Below, one piece after another: positions 10,855 to 18,648 of a stretch of 64,000 nt of DNA (the first letter of the stretch is position 1; every line of letters starts with the position of its first letter). The position numbers and the translations under genes are program-made. The DNA is taken from NCBI RefSeq assembly GCF_000269865.1, contig NZ_AKKV01000042.1, forward strand, positions 1 to 64,000. Direction: 5' to 3'. Origin of the DNA: Fictibacillus macauensis ZFHKF-1. GTDB taxonomy: Bacteria; Bacillota; Bacilli; Bacillales; Fictibacillaceae. Under the pieces are notes generated by a model. That model was not told where the DNA came from and ran no database searches. It saw only the letters and a program-made list of their open reading frames with translations.

Positions 10855-11643
10855 TTATTTTTTACAAGGAGGAGCGACACGTCCGTCGGATCCAGTGAAT
10901 ATATACGCATCTGGCACATAACGGTCCTTACCGACTTTATTCCAAATTTTGCTCGTTCCATACGTTCCTTTAACAGTGTCACCTGTCGTTTGGCAAGAGA
11001 TTTTTACTTTAGCACCATTTTTGAATGAAGCTGTTACTTTGCTTTTGGTTGAAGCTTTTTGGTGAGCATTTAGCGCTTTCATGTTTTTGGGAAGTTTGAC
11101 CGTACCTGTAGCACTGCCGTTGCTACATTTATTTTTACTCGTGTACGTGCGCTCACCCCAATAATGGATTTGTGCTCCGTTCCAACGAATTTTCATCACG
11201 TTGCCGTTATAGCGTTGTTCGTAATGAAGATGTGCACCGTAAGAGCCACCCGTGTTGCCGACTTTTCCGATAGCTTGTCCAAAGGTTACTTTTTGGCCAC
11301 GCTTTACAGAAAAATGATTCAAGTGAGCATAATATGTTTTCCAACCACCACCATGATTAATGACAATAAATTTTCCGTAGCTACGATTACCAAGGTTTTC
11401 AACACGATCGACGGTTCCAGGAGCAGAGGCGACAACAACATCATTCTCGTCGTTCGCACGATTTAAATCAACGGAATTAGCTGGACTGTGGTTGGTCCGC
11501 GTTTGTCCTGCCCATTTTTGACCACATGGAAATGGTACTTGAAACAACGGCGCTGCTTCTGCTTTTTCAGCACCAAAGTAGCCAAGAACACTCGAAATAA
11601 TGAGAATAGCTACTGCAAAAATAGATAGTTTAATCCCTTTCAT
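10855..11643 (-). CDS. Secreted M23 peptidase with C-terminal SH3-like domain
   Basis: The 262-residue product has a signal peptide ending near KAEA, then an M23 (beta-lytic/LytM) zinc peptidase domain. The ligands are seen in NHSPANSVDLNR (His and Asp) and GAHLHYEQ (the H-x-H motif). Residues about 190-262 form a cysteine-containing SH3-like module (VKISCQTTGDTV, APPCKK end) likely to bind peptidoglycan. It should cut peptide cross-bridges in cell walls outside the cell. It stands on the opposite strand between spoIIQ and spoIIID, where related genomes lack such a gene as far as I recall, so I read it as an insertion. AAAGGGTG precedes the ATG. Confidence 0.85.
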   Translation of the reverse strand: MKGIKLSIFAVAILIISSVLGYFGAEKAEAAPLFQVPFPCGQKWAGQTRTNHSPANSVDLNRANDENDVVVASAPGTVDRVENLGNRSYGKFIVINHGGGWKTYYAHLNHFSVKRGQKVTFGQAIGKVGNTGGSYGAHLHYEQRYNGNVMKIRWNGAQIHYWGERTYTSKNKCSNGSATGTVKLPKNMKALNAHQKASTKSKVTASFKNGAKVKISCQTTGDTVKGTYGTSKIWNKVGKDRYVPDAYIFTGSDGRVAPPCKK

Positions 11644-12041
11644 TCAAAAACACCCTTTCTTTTTACATCCTAATAAATAACATCTTTATCATAATGTAGA
11701 AGGGAGCGTTTGCACCGTGCTAAAAGACATGTTTTTTAAAAGTTTTAACGCAGTAATAAGTAGGGATTTTGCCATATTGAAATGAAGGATCAACATATGA
11801 AACAGATAGAATCATCACGCTTGCTCTTCTTTTAGGCATATAACGCTTCACTCCATAATAAGATGTTACAAACCTACAATTCTTTAGAGGGTGAGCGGTG
11901 AGAAGACGTAGTATGGCTGCGATGAAAAGGGGACGGGACACTTTAAACATCATCCGAGAAGACACACAAGGACATGTCGCGTAGCTTGAACATAGAAGTC
12001 TCAATCGCATCTCTCACATCCAATTTGGGGAGGCGAGTGGT
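11644..12041. other. Intergenic region between the M23 gene and spoIIID
   Basis: This 398-base stretch has no ORF with a ribosome site. It should hold the divergent promoters of the M23 peptidase gene and spoIIID, but no confident sigma-E match was found. Confidence 0.5.
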
Positions 12042-12308
12042 GTGCACGATTACATCAAAGAACGAACCATCAAGATAGGAAGGTATATCGTGGAGACAAG
12101 AAAGACAGTGCGTATGATCGCAAAAGAATTTGGGGTTTCGAAAAGTACTGTACACAAAGATTTAACCGAACGATTACCTGAGATTAATCCAGACTTGGCG
12201 AACAATGTGAAAGAAATTTTAGAGTACCATAAATCAATTCGTCATTTAAGAGGAGGCGAAGCAACACGCGTAAAGTACAAAAAAGGAACAGAAGAAGTCG
12301 TTCAATAG
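12042..12308 (+). CDS. spoIIID: Sporulation transcriptional regulator SpoIIID
   Basis: SpoIIID is the small mother-cell DNA-binding protein that acts between sigma-E and sigma-K. The 88-residue product is nearly identical to the known protein in its core: MHDYIKERTIKIGRYIVET, then the helix-turn-helix IAKEFGVSKSTVHKDLTERL, then a basic C-terminus RHLRGGEATRVKYKK. The start is GTG at 12042 behind GGGGAGGCG. The gene precedes mbl, as in other Bacillaceae. Length is normal. Confidence 0.97.
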   Translation: MHDYIKERTIKIGRYIVETRKTVRMIAKEFGVSKSTVHKDLTERLPEINPDLANNVKEILEYHKSIRHLRGGEATRVKYKKGTEEVVQ

Positions 12309-12493
12309 AATGATGTTCGGCGTGCATTTATGTGCACGCTGATCTTCGTTTTATAATAAAAATATGAAAAAGTTAACATAATTTATCCCTGTCCCACAAA
12401 AATTATGATAGAATATTCTAATGGATAGAACTTCGAAAATTTACTATTATTACTAATGATATGTTATATGCATAACAGGGAGGATTTTTAAAA

Positions 12494-13495
12494 ATGTTTT
12501 CACGGGATGTCGGTATTGATCTCGGTACAGCTAACGTACTGATATATGTTAAAGGTAAAGGAATTGTATTGGACGAGCCATCGGTCGTTGCCATTGATAC
12601 GAATACAGGAAAAGCACTTGCTGTAGGAGAAGAAGCCTTTAAAATGGTCGGAAGAACACCAGGAAATATCGTAGCAATCCGTCCATTAAAAGATGGCGTA
12701 ATTGCCGACTTTGAGGTAACAGAGCAAATGCTGCGCCATTTTATTAACAAGATTAACGTTAAAGGCATGTTTGCTAAACCGAGAATTTTAATTTGTACAC
12801 CGTCAAACATTACGTCTGTTGAGCAAAAAGCGATCCGTGAAGCGGCTATGAAGTGCGGCGGGAAAGCGGTTTATCTAGAAGAAGAACCGAAAGTGGCTGC
12901 TGTTGGGGCAGGCATGGACATTTTCCAACCGAGTGGAAACATGGTCGTTGATATCGGTGGTGGAACAACAGATATCGCCGTACTATCTATGGGTGATATC
13001 GTAACAGCCTCCTCCTTGAAAATGGCTGGAGATAAGCTCGACGGCGAAATTTTAAACTATATTAAGAAAACGTATAAGCTCTTAATTGGAGAACGTACAG
13101 CAGAGAATATTAAGCTAAACGTAGCAACTGTATACCCAGGCGCACGTGACGAAGAAATGGACATCCGCGGTCGTGATATGGTGACCGGACTTCCACGCAC
13201 CGTTACGATTCGTTCTGAAGAAATTACCCATGCCCTCCAAGAGCCTGTTATGATGATGGTGCAGGCAGCGAAAAGCGTCCTTGAAAAAACACCACCAGAA
13301 CTGTCTGCTGATATTATTGATCGAGGCATTATCCTAACCGGCGGTGGCGCATTGCTACACGGGATCGATCAACTATTTGCTCAAGAACTTAAAGTACCAA
13401 TCGTCATTGCCGAAGAGCCAATGAAAGCAGTCGCAAACGGTACAGGCCTCATGTTAGAACATATTGATAAGCTACCAAAGCGTAAATTTAAATAA
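12494..13495 (+). CDS. mbl: MreB-like rod-shape protein Mbl
   Basis: Mbl is an actin-like ATPase that forms membrane-associated filaments and guides lateral wall synthesis by the elongasome. The 333-residue product has the actin-fold phosphate loops GIDLGTANVLIYVKG and VVDIGGGTTDIAVLS, and the adenosine loop LTGGGALLHGIDQL. The position after spoIIID distinguishes it from mreB and mreBH. The start is ATG with GGGAGGA upstream. A terminator and then a large GC-rich repeat array follow it. Confidence 0.95.
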   Translation: MFSRDVGIDLGTANVLIYVKGKGIVLDEPSVVAIDTNTGKALAVGEEAFKMVGRTPGNIVAIRPLKDGVIADFEVTEQMLRHFINKINVKGMFAKPRILICTPSNITSVEQKAIREAAMKCGGKAVYLEEEPKVAAVGAGMDIFQPSGNMVVDIGGGTTDIAVLSMGDIVTASSLKMAGDKLDGEILNYIKKTYKLLIGERTAENIKLNVATVYPGARDEEMDIRGRDMVTGLPRTVTIRSEEITHALQEPVMMMVQAAKSVLEKTPPELSADIIDRGIILTGGGALLHGIDQLFAQELKVPIVIAEEPMKAVANGTGLMLEHIDKLPKRKFK

Positions 13496-13506
13496 AAAGT
13501 TTCGAA

Positions 13507-13538
13507 AAGATCTACAGAGAATGTAGGTCTTTTTTTTG
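13507..13538 (+). terminator. Terminator of mbl
   Basis: AGATCTACA and TGTAGGTCT form a stem with one wobble, followed by eight T. The repeat array begins directly behind it. Confidence 0.85.
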
Positions 13539-13595
13539 TGAGTGAGGATAATGCGGGGGAGTGGGCGTGTGAGGGTTGCGCATTGGTGCGTGCGG

Positions 13596-13863
13596 GGGGT
13601 GCGCGCAGAGGTGTTTGAATCGCGGGGAGAGGGATTCGGTTCGCGCGCAGAAGGATTCGATTCGCGCGCAGGAGTGTTTGAATCGCGCGCAGAAGCATCC
13701 CGTTCGCGCGCAGGAGCATCCGATTCGCGCGCAGGAGTGCCCGATTCGCGCGCAGGAGCCCTCGATTCGCGCGCAGGAGTGCCCGATTCGCGCGCAGAAG
13801 CCCTCGATTCGCGCGCAGAGGCATCCCGTTCGCGCGCAGGAGCATCCGATTCGCGCGCAGAGG
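13596..13863. repeat. Tandem array of about 21-bp units, core TTCGCGCGCAG (array B1)
   Basis: I count twelve GCGCGCAG cores, mostly spaced 21 bases, separated by ten variable bases drawn from a few variants such as GAGCATCCGA and GAGTGCCCGA. The period is a multiple of three, so several frames on both strands stay open and give heptapeptide-repeat pseudo-ORFs. No ribosome site or coding constraint supports any of them. Confidence 0.9.
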
Positions 13864-14002
13864 AGACAAATCAAGCTCAAAAGTCAGTGGAATGGATTGA
13901 AAAAGAGAAAAATTCTGCACTGTGGCCTCAAAAGATCCAAAAATAAGATGAAATTCACCGAAACTTCCTCCTTAATCTCAAAATAAACGCAAAAAGCTAA
14001 TC
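13861..14002. repeat. Spacer of array B, copy 1
   Basis: This AT-richer segment of about 140 bases begins ACAAATCAAGCTCAAAAGTC. It is repeated with about 90 percent identity by eye at 14160-14300. Confidence 0.85.
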
Positions 14003-14158
14003 GCGCGCAGAGGCATCTCGTTCGCGCGCAGAAGCACCCGTTCGCGCGCAGGAGTGCCCGATTCGCGCGCAGAAGCATCCCGTTCGCGCGCAGGAGTGCC
14101 CGATTCGCGCGCAGAAGCATCCCGTTCGCGCGCAGAAGCCCTCGATTCGCGCGCAGGA
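14003..14158. repeat. Tandem array B2, core TTCGCGCGCAG
   Basis: Eight GCGCGCAG cores at about 21-base spacing lie between the two copies of the B spacer. Confidence 0.9.
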
Positions 14159-14159
14159 G

Positions 14160-14300
14160 AGACAAATCAAGCTCAAAAGTCAGAGGAATGAATTGAAAAA
14201 GAGAAAAATTCTGCACTGTGGCCTCAAAAGAGCCAAAAATAAGATGAAATTCACCGAAACTTCCTCCTTGATCTCAAAATAAGCGCAAGAAAAGCAATCC
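14160..14300. repeat. Spacer of array B, copy 2
   Basis: Second copy of the segment at 13861-14002, including the blocks AAAATTCTGCACTGTGGCCT and GAAATTCACCGAAACTTCCT. Confidence 0.85.
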
Positions 14301-14600
14301 CGCGTCCTCCGCCATTACCCGCGCCCCGCTCAATTCCGCGTGCCCGCTCAAATCACGCGCCTTCTCAATCATCCCGCGCCGGTGCCCTTGCCCGCGCCCC
14401 GCTCGGATCCCGCGTGCCCAGCTCAAATCACGCGCCTTCTCAATCATCCCACGCCGGTGCCCTTGCCTGCGCCGCGCTCGGATCCCGCGTGCCCAGCTCA
14501 AATCACGCACCTTCTCAATCATCCCGCGTCCTCCGCCATTACCCGCGCCCCGCTCAAATCACGCACCTTCTCAATCATCCCGCGCTGCCGCCCGCACCCG
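14300..14600. repeat. Distinct 75-bp tandem repeat
   Basis: The block CTCAAATCACGC(G/A)CCTTCTC starts at 14347, 14422, 14497 and 14552, giving periods of 75, 75 and 55 bases. A second block, CCGCCATTACCCGCGCCCCG, appears near 14310 and 14534. GC content is much higher than in flanking genes. The units share no TTCGCGCGCAG core with array B. The stretch from 14600 to 14760 is AT-rich and leads into the flhO promoter. Confidence 0.85.
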
Positions 14601-14760
14601 CACCCCCATCCCAAAAAAATCGCCCACTAAACAAGACGAGATATTCCCCAATTCAAAACAACGATTTCTCCACCCACCTCAAATAAATAGAAGTCCCCTC
14701 TGCTAAATTTCACTTCACTATCGTCACAGCGTGTGTATCGTTTGATTTTTTCTATTAATG

Positions 14761-14787
14761 TAAAAACTAGCTGAGAAACGCCGATAT
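14761..14787 (+). promoter_or_regulatory. Sigma-D promoter of flhO
   Basis: TAAA at 14761, exactly 15 bases, then GCCGATAT at 14780 is a perfect match to the sigma-D (flagellar) consensus. It lies 33 bases upstream of the flhO start. Confidence 0.9.
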
Positions 14788-14819
14788 ACTTAATAACAAT
14801 ATAGGACGGAGTGTGTATG

Positions 14820-15614
14820 ATGCTAAGAGGCTTTTACACAGCGGGTGCGGGAATGATTGCCCAGCAAAGACGCTATGAAATGATCAGTAACAATGTTGCT
14901 AATGTGAATACACCAGGCTATAAAGAAGATCAAGGGACGTTACGGGCATTCCCGAAGATGTTACTGCATGCAATTGAGCGCTCGCCGCAAGGGGGACATC
15001 GTCAAACGCCAATTGGTACGTTAGCGACAGGGGTCTATATGCAAGAGGGCGTGCTAAACTTCGCTCAAGGAGACCTCCGCGAAACGGCTATTGCGACAGA
15101 TGCTGCTTTGCAGGAAGTGGCAGGAGCTACCCGTGGGACGTTAGTATACAAAATACAAACAGCAGATGGGCAAGAGCGCTATACACGCAATGGGCATTTT
15201 GCAATGACGCGTGATGGCTTTCTTGGGACGCAAGATGGTCAGTATGTAGTGGATGAGCGCGGCCGACGCATTGCGATCAACAATGCTTCTATTAAAATTG
15301 CTGCAGATGGAACGGTGACGAATGAAGATGGCACGACACAACGAATTGCCGTCGTTGAGATCAATCAACCGAATAGACTCGTTAAAGAAGGGACTGGCTT
15401 ATTGCGATTAACAGAAGGCGGACAAGCAAGACAAGCGACACCCCTACGACAATACGAAGTGAAGCAAGGCTTTATTGAGCGCTCAAACGTTGATCCGCAG
15501 CGTGCCATGACAGACATGATGGGTGCTTATCGAACGTTTGAAGCGAATCAAAAAGTGTTACAAACGTATGACCGCAGCATGGAGAAAGCGGTAAATGAGG
15601 TTGGTAGAGTATAA
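14820..15614 (+). CDS. flhO: Flagellar basal-body rod-type protein FlhO
   Basis: FlhO belongs to the FlgE/F/G rod-hook family and forms part of the flagellar distal rod. The 264-residue product shows the family N-terminus with NNVANVNTPGYKE and the C-terminal helix ERSNVDPQRAMTDMMGAYRTFEANQKVLQTYD, which pair to form the coiled-coil core of the rod. Two adjacent ATGs (14817 and 14820) follow GGACGGAG; the second is better spaced. A perfect sigma-D promoter stands upstream and flhP follows after 17 bases. Confidence 0.93.
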   Translation: MLRGFYTAGAGMIAQQRRYEMISNNVANVNTPGYKEDQGTLRAFPKMLLHAIERSPQGGHRQTPIGTLATGVYMQEGVLNFAQGDLRETAIATDAALQEVAGATRGTLVYKIQTADGQERYTRNGHFAMTRDGFLGTQDGQYVVDERGRRIAINNASIKIAADGTVTNEDGTTQRIAVVEINQPNRLVKEGTGLLRLTEGGQARQATPLRQYEVKQGFIERSNVDPQRAMTDMMGAYRTFEANQKVLQTYDRSMEKAVNEVGRV

Positions 15615-15631
15615 GAAAGGGGGAGAATCTC

Positions 15632-16438
15632 TTGAATAGTAGCATGATTAATGCAGGTGTAACGATGAGTGAGTTACAGAAGCGGCTAGATACACTTGCT
15701 CATAATATGGCTAATAGCCAAAGTACAGGCTTTAAGAAGCGCGATACGTCATTTACAGATTTATTAGCGCAGCAAGTGTACAATCGTTACAATCAAAAAG
15801 GGGAAGCGGGAAGACTGACGCCAACGGGTATTCGTGTAGGTAGCGGCGCACGTGTGAGCGATACCTCCCTTAATATGAAACAAGGTGTTCTTCAAACGAC
15901 GAATCGTTCACTCGATGTTGCATTAGCAGTGCCAAGTCACTTTTTCCAAGTACAAGGAGATGACGGGGTTATTGAATATACGCGCGATGGTGCCTTTTAT
16001 TTAAGGCCAACAGGAGCGAATACATTGCAGCTTGTTACGTCGGATGGAAAGAAAGTCCTTGGTAACAAAGGAGCCATTACAATTCCATCTCAATATAAAG
16101 AAATTTCTATTGGACAAAACGGAAATATTTCGGTAACGTTAAAGGATGGAAGAGTCATCAATAATGGCAATCTTGCCGTTGTGGATGCGATCAATCCTCA
16201 GCTGCTGCAAGCAGTGGGGCATAATTTTAGAATTCCGCCTGATGTATTTGCACGACAAGTAATGCGAGGCGTAGTCAATCAAGACATCGCAATTCAACAA
16301 GGAGCGCTTGAAATGTCAAACGTAGACATGGGTGACGAAATGACAGATCTCATGGAAACGCAACGCTCGTATCAGTTTAACGCTCGTACCATTACTACGT
16401 CTGATCAAATGATGGGACTCATCAACGGAATTCGATAA
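15632..16438 (+). CDS. flhP: Flagellar hook-basal body protein FlhP
   Basis: This 268-residue paralogue of FlhO carries the rod/hook signatures LAHNMANSQSTGFKKRDTSF near the N-terminus and SNVDMGDEMTDLMETQRSYQFNARTI at the C-terminus. With FlhO it forms the distal rod of the flagellum and is exported by the flagellar type III machinery. The start is TTG at 15632, 17 bases after flhO, with AAGGGGGAG upstream. An internal ATG four codons later is possible. Expression is probably from the sigma-D promoter at 14761. Confidence 0.93.
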   Translation: MNSSMINAGVTMSELQKRLDTLAHNMANSQSTGFKKRDTSFTDLLAQQVYNRYNQKGEAGRLTPTGIRVGSGARVSDTSLNMKQGVLQTTNRSLDVALAVPSHFFQVQGDDGVIEYTRDGAFYLRPTGANTLQLVTSDGKKVLGNKGAITIPSQYKEISIGQNGNISVTLKDGRVINNGNLAVVDAINPQLLQAVGHNFRIPPDVFARQVMRGVVNQDIAIQQGALEMSNVDMGDEMTDLMETQRSYQFNARTITTSDQMMGLINGIR

Positions 16439-16453
16439 TAGGTGATGAATCGA

Positions 16454-16741
16454 ATGACGAATGAAATCAAGAGTGCTGAATTCCATAAGTCTAACCATAC
16501 GAAAGAAACAAAGGAAGGAGCCGACCTAGAAGTGCAAGAAAAAGGGGAGGCTATTTCTCGTGGCAAGAAACGCCGTTTTCCAATCTGGCTTCGTGTCCTT
16601 TTAACGCTTGTATTTATGGCTATTTTCTTAGTAATCGGTACAATGATTGGCTATTCCATCGTCGGACATGGCGATGTTTCGGATGTGTTTAAAAAAGAAA
16701 CGTGGACACACATCTCAGATATTATAAATAAAAAAAATTAA
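16454..16741 (+). CDS. EpuA family membrane protein
   Basis: The 95-residue product is hydrophilic for about 40 residues. It then has a basic anchor KKRRFPIWLRVLL, one membrane helix ending IGTMIGYSIVGHGD, and the conserved tail DVFKKETWTHISDI. This matches the EpuA family, often mislabelled DNA-directed RNA polymerase subunit beta in databases. Its function is unknown to me. It lies 15 bases after flhP. Several starts are possible; ATG at 16454 fits the AGGTGATG site best. Confidence 0.75.
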   Translation: MTNEIKSAEFHKSNHTKETKEGADLEVQEKGEAISRGKKRRFPIWLRVLLTLVFMAIFLVIGTMIGYSIVGHGDVSDVFKKETWTHISDIINKKN

Positions 16742-16763
16742 AGAGGGCGCTAGGCCCTCTTTC
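16740..16763 (+). terminator. Terminator of the flhO operon
   Basis: AAGAGGGC and GCCCTCTT form a stem with a short loop, followed by T and C residues. Confidence 0.75.
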
Positions 16764-16795
16764 TTCTATTTAGGGCAAAGGAGAAGGTGGAGAAC

Positions 16796-17758
16796 ATGAC
16801 GCTTGATCATTCTTCAGATGGCATATATGAACGTTTCCCACTCACAATTGGAAGTGTTGAGCAATGGATTTGCATTGCGGGGAAAAAGCGTCATGCACCA
16901 CTTTTACTTCTTCTGCACGGTGGGCCTGGTGCTGCACAAATGGGATACATCCGCCATTTTCAACAAGCGTTAGAAAACCATTTTATCGTAGTGAACTGGG
17001 ATCAACGAGGGGCGGGACGCTCGTATCATAAGCATCTTTCAGCAAGTGACCTTACAGCGCATCAACTCATAGAAGACACAATCGAGCTGACATGCTACCT
17101 CAAAGAGCGATTCAAACAAGAGCGCATTTACTTACTCGGCCATTCTTGGGGCGGTCTATTAGGAATGGCAACCATTGCACGCGCACCACAGCTGTATCAC
17201 CATTATTTTAGCGTTTCGCAAGTATTGAATATTAATGAAGCAGAGCGACAGTCCTATGAACAGCTACTACGGCTTGCTAACGAACGGCAAGATGCTGTAG
17301 GTGCTCAAGCATTACATAGCATTGGTCCACCTCCATGGTCCAAGGCACGGCACGTGCGCACGTATAACAAGTATATTAATGCGTATGACGCGCGAGAGCA
17401 TCATGGCCATTTAGGATGGTCCATCTTTTGGCGAGCATTGCGCAGTAAAGAATATCGTTTGCGTGATTGGATTTCTTTATGGAAGGGCTATACATTTAGC
17501 ATGAAAGCATTAGCGGATGATCTTGCTCATTTTCACGTGCATGATGTGACATCTGTACAAACGCCGGTAACGTTTATGTTTGGAACCTATGATTTAGTCG
17601 TGCCCTCTCCACCTGTATATGCTTTTTATGAGCAGTTACAGGCTCCAGATAAAGAATGGATTTGGTTTAAGCAGTCTGCTCATTCGTTGCCTTTAGAAGA
17701 ACCTCAAAAACTTGCAGGCGTCGTTTATGCTGCACACCAACGTCGGAGTGTGCTATAA
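16796..17758 (+). CDS. Alpha/beta hydrolase, proline iminopeptidase-like (S33)
   Basis: The 320-residue product is a cytoplasmic alpha/beta hydrolase. It has the HGGPG oxyanion-hole motif, DQRGAGRS, the nucleophile elbow GHSWGG, an acid in [10 protein letters not shown], and the catalytic His in [12 protein letters not shown]. This set is typical of prolyl aminopeptidase-like S33 enzymes, but the true substrate cannot be told. An ATG at 16796 was chosen; a GTG at 16787 is too close to AAGGAG. It is placed between the flagellar operon and fabZ and probably uses its own promoter. Confidence 0.8.
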   Translation: MTLDHSSDGIYERFPLTIGSVEQWICIAGKKRHAPLLLLLHGGPGAAQMGYIRHFQQALENHFIVVNWDQRGAGRSYHKHLSASDLTAHQLIEDTIELTCYLKERFKQERIYLLGHSWGGLLGMATIARAPQLYHHYFSVSQVLNINEAERQSYEQLLRLANERQDAVGAQALHSIGPPPWSKARHVRTYNKYINAYDAREHHGHLGWSIFWRALRSKEYRLRDWISLWKGYTFSMKALADDLAHFHVHDVTSVQTPVTFMFGTYDLVVPSPPVYAFYEQLQAPDKEWIWFKQSAHSLPLEEPQKLAGVVYAAHQRRSVL

Positions 17759-17766
17759 AGGGCTTT

Positions 17767-17795
17767 TTGTATATCATTACGGAATGCGGTATAAT
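17767..17795 (+). promoter_or_regulatory. Sigma-A promoter of fabZ
   Basis: TTGTAT, 17 bases and a perfect TATAAT (17790-17795) lie 40 bases upstream of the fabZ start. Confidence 0.7.
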
Positions 17796-17834
17796 ACGAA
17801 ACAGAATAGTCGAACGCATGAAAGGGGTTTTCCT

Positions 17835-18263
17835 ATGAAATTAACGATTGATGAAATTAAAGAAATTATTCCGCACCGTCATCCGTTTTTGCTTTTAGAC
17901 ACGATTGAGGAATTAGAGCCTGGTAAGCGTGCCGTTGGTAAAAAGAATATTACAGCCAATGAAGATGTTTTTAATGGTCATTTTCCTGAATACCCTGTAT
18001 TTCCAGGTGTTCTAACATTAGAAGCATGCGCACAAACCGGTGCAGTAGCGCTTTTATCGCTACCAGAGTATAAAGGAAAACTTGCTTTTTTTGCCGGTGC
18101 AAACAATGTGAGATGGAAACGTCAAGTTCGCCCAGGTGATACGCTGATGATGGACGTTGAGCTTCTTTCAATTCGTCGTGGAATCGGAAAAGGAAAAGTG
18201 GTAGCAACCGTTGATGGAGAAAAGGCAATGGAAGCAGAAATTACGTTTGCAGTAGGTAAATAA
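17835..18263 (+). CDS. fabZ: 3-hydroxyacyl-[acyl-carrier-protein] dehydratase FabZ
   Basis: FabZ removes water from 3-hydroxyacyl-ACP in each round of type II fatty acid elongation. The 142-residue product has a hot-dog fold with the N-terminal [11 protein letters not shown], the catalytic His in [14 protein letters not shown] and the catalytic Glu in [11 protein letters not shown]. The start is ATG at 17835 behind AAAGGGG; the longer reading to 17712 would overlap the preceding hydrolase gene and its own promoter. Length is normal. Confidence 0.95.
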   Translation: MKLTIDEIKEIIPHRHPFLLLDTIEELEPGKRAVGKKNITANEDVFNGHFPEYPVFPGVLTLEACAQTGAVALLSLPEYKGKLAFFAGANNVRWKRQVRPGDTLMMDVELLSIRRGIGKGKVVATVDGEKAMEAEITFAVGK

Positions 18264-18328
18264 TCTTAATGGAATGGAAACGAACTAGACGTTATGTTTA
18301 GTTCTTTTTTTATGAAAAAAAATAAAAG

Positions 18329-18345
18329 TGTAAAGATTCTGTAAA
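18329..18345 (+). promoter_or_regulatory. Putative WalR (or PhoP) binding box
   Basis: TGTAAAGATTCTGTAAA is an exact match to the WalR direct repeat TGTWAH-N5-TGTWAH. On the other strand it reads TTTACA-N5-TTTACA, which also resembles PhoP boxes. It lies about 30 bases upstream of an extended -10 element, TGGTATAAT. Confidence 0.5.
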
Positions 18346-18370
18346 TAGTGACAATTTTGTAACAAAAGCT

Positions 18371-18379
18371 GGTATAATA
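18371..18379 (+). promoter_or_regulatory. Extended -10 promoter element of the 22-residue peptide gene
   Basis: TGGTATAAT is an extended -10 (TGN plus a perfect TATAAT). No good -35 is present; a weak GTGACA lies 19 bases upstream, which fits activator dependence. Confidence 0.5.
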
Positions 18380-18446
18380 GTAATAGAAACCTTCTTAAAG
18401 AAGGACAACATCCCAATCTATGGGCCAATCGAAGGGGGAGCTTTCC

Positions 18447-18515
18447 ATGAAGAAAAAAACATTTATCGTAAAAGTTATAGTTTCTCTTGTCGTAATTATG
18501 GTGATGACAGCATGA
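18447..18515 (+). CDS. Possible 22-residue hydrophobic peptide
   Basis: ATG at 18447 follows AAGGGGGAG at good spacing and encodes MKKKTFIVKVIVSLVVIMVM plus TA. The peptide has three lysines and then a membrane helix or signal-like core. A promoter-like element and a possible WalR box stand upstream, and a terminator hairpin follows at 18577. I do not recognise it. It could be a small membrane peptide, a leader peptide or a toxin-like peptide; transcription seems better supported than any function. Confidence 0.5.
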   Translation: MKKKTFIVKVIVSLVVIMVMTA

Positions 18516-18576
18516 TCCTTACATCTGCTCATATGGAGAAGGATGTTGCCTGACTTGATTGTAAGATTAAGAAGGA

Positions 18577-18604
18577 GTGTGCTCAAGGGAGCATGCTTTT
18601 TTTA
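18577..18604 (+). terminator. Terminator after the small peptide gene
   Basis: GTGTGCTC and GAGCATGC pair with one wobble, followed by seven T. Confidence 0.7.
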
Positions 18605-18610
18605 ATACAA

Positions 18611-18638
18611 GAAAACGAGCGACAGCAGGTGTCGCTCG
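18611..18638 (-). terminator. Terminator of asnB
   Basis: CGAGCGACA and TGTCGCTCG form a nine-base-pair stem; read on the minus strand it ends in TTTTC, ten bases past the asnB stop. Confidence 0.7.
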
Positions 18639-18648
18639 AACGTTGTAG

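Noticed and set aside
13542-13986. Long ORFs with heptapeptide repeats (for example RAQECPI or CARIGHS types) on both strands
   Set aside because: They arise because the 21-base repeat is a multiple of three and lacks stop codons. The same pattern appears at 40.7-41.8, 50.8-51.2 and 63.4-64.0 kb in up to six frames. None has a proper ribosome site.
13596-14158. GCGCGCAG arrays as CRISPR
   Set aside because: The repeat core is only about 11 bases, the intervals are about 10 bases and reuse a few variants, and no cas genes are near.
14274-14686. Pro/Ala/Arg-rich ORFs over the 75-bp repeat
   Set aside because: Both strands are open through the repeat and no ribosome site or recognisable product was found.
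18447-18515. The 22-residue peptide as a Phr precursor
   Set aside because: It is too short, lacks a processed C-terminal peptide after the hydrophobic core, and no rap gene lies upstream.
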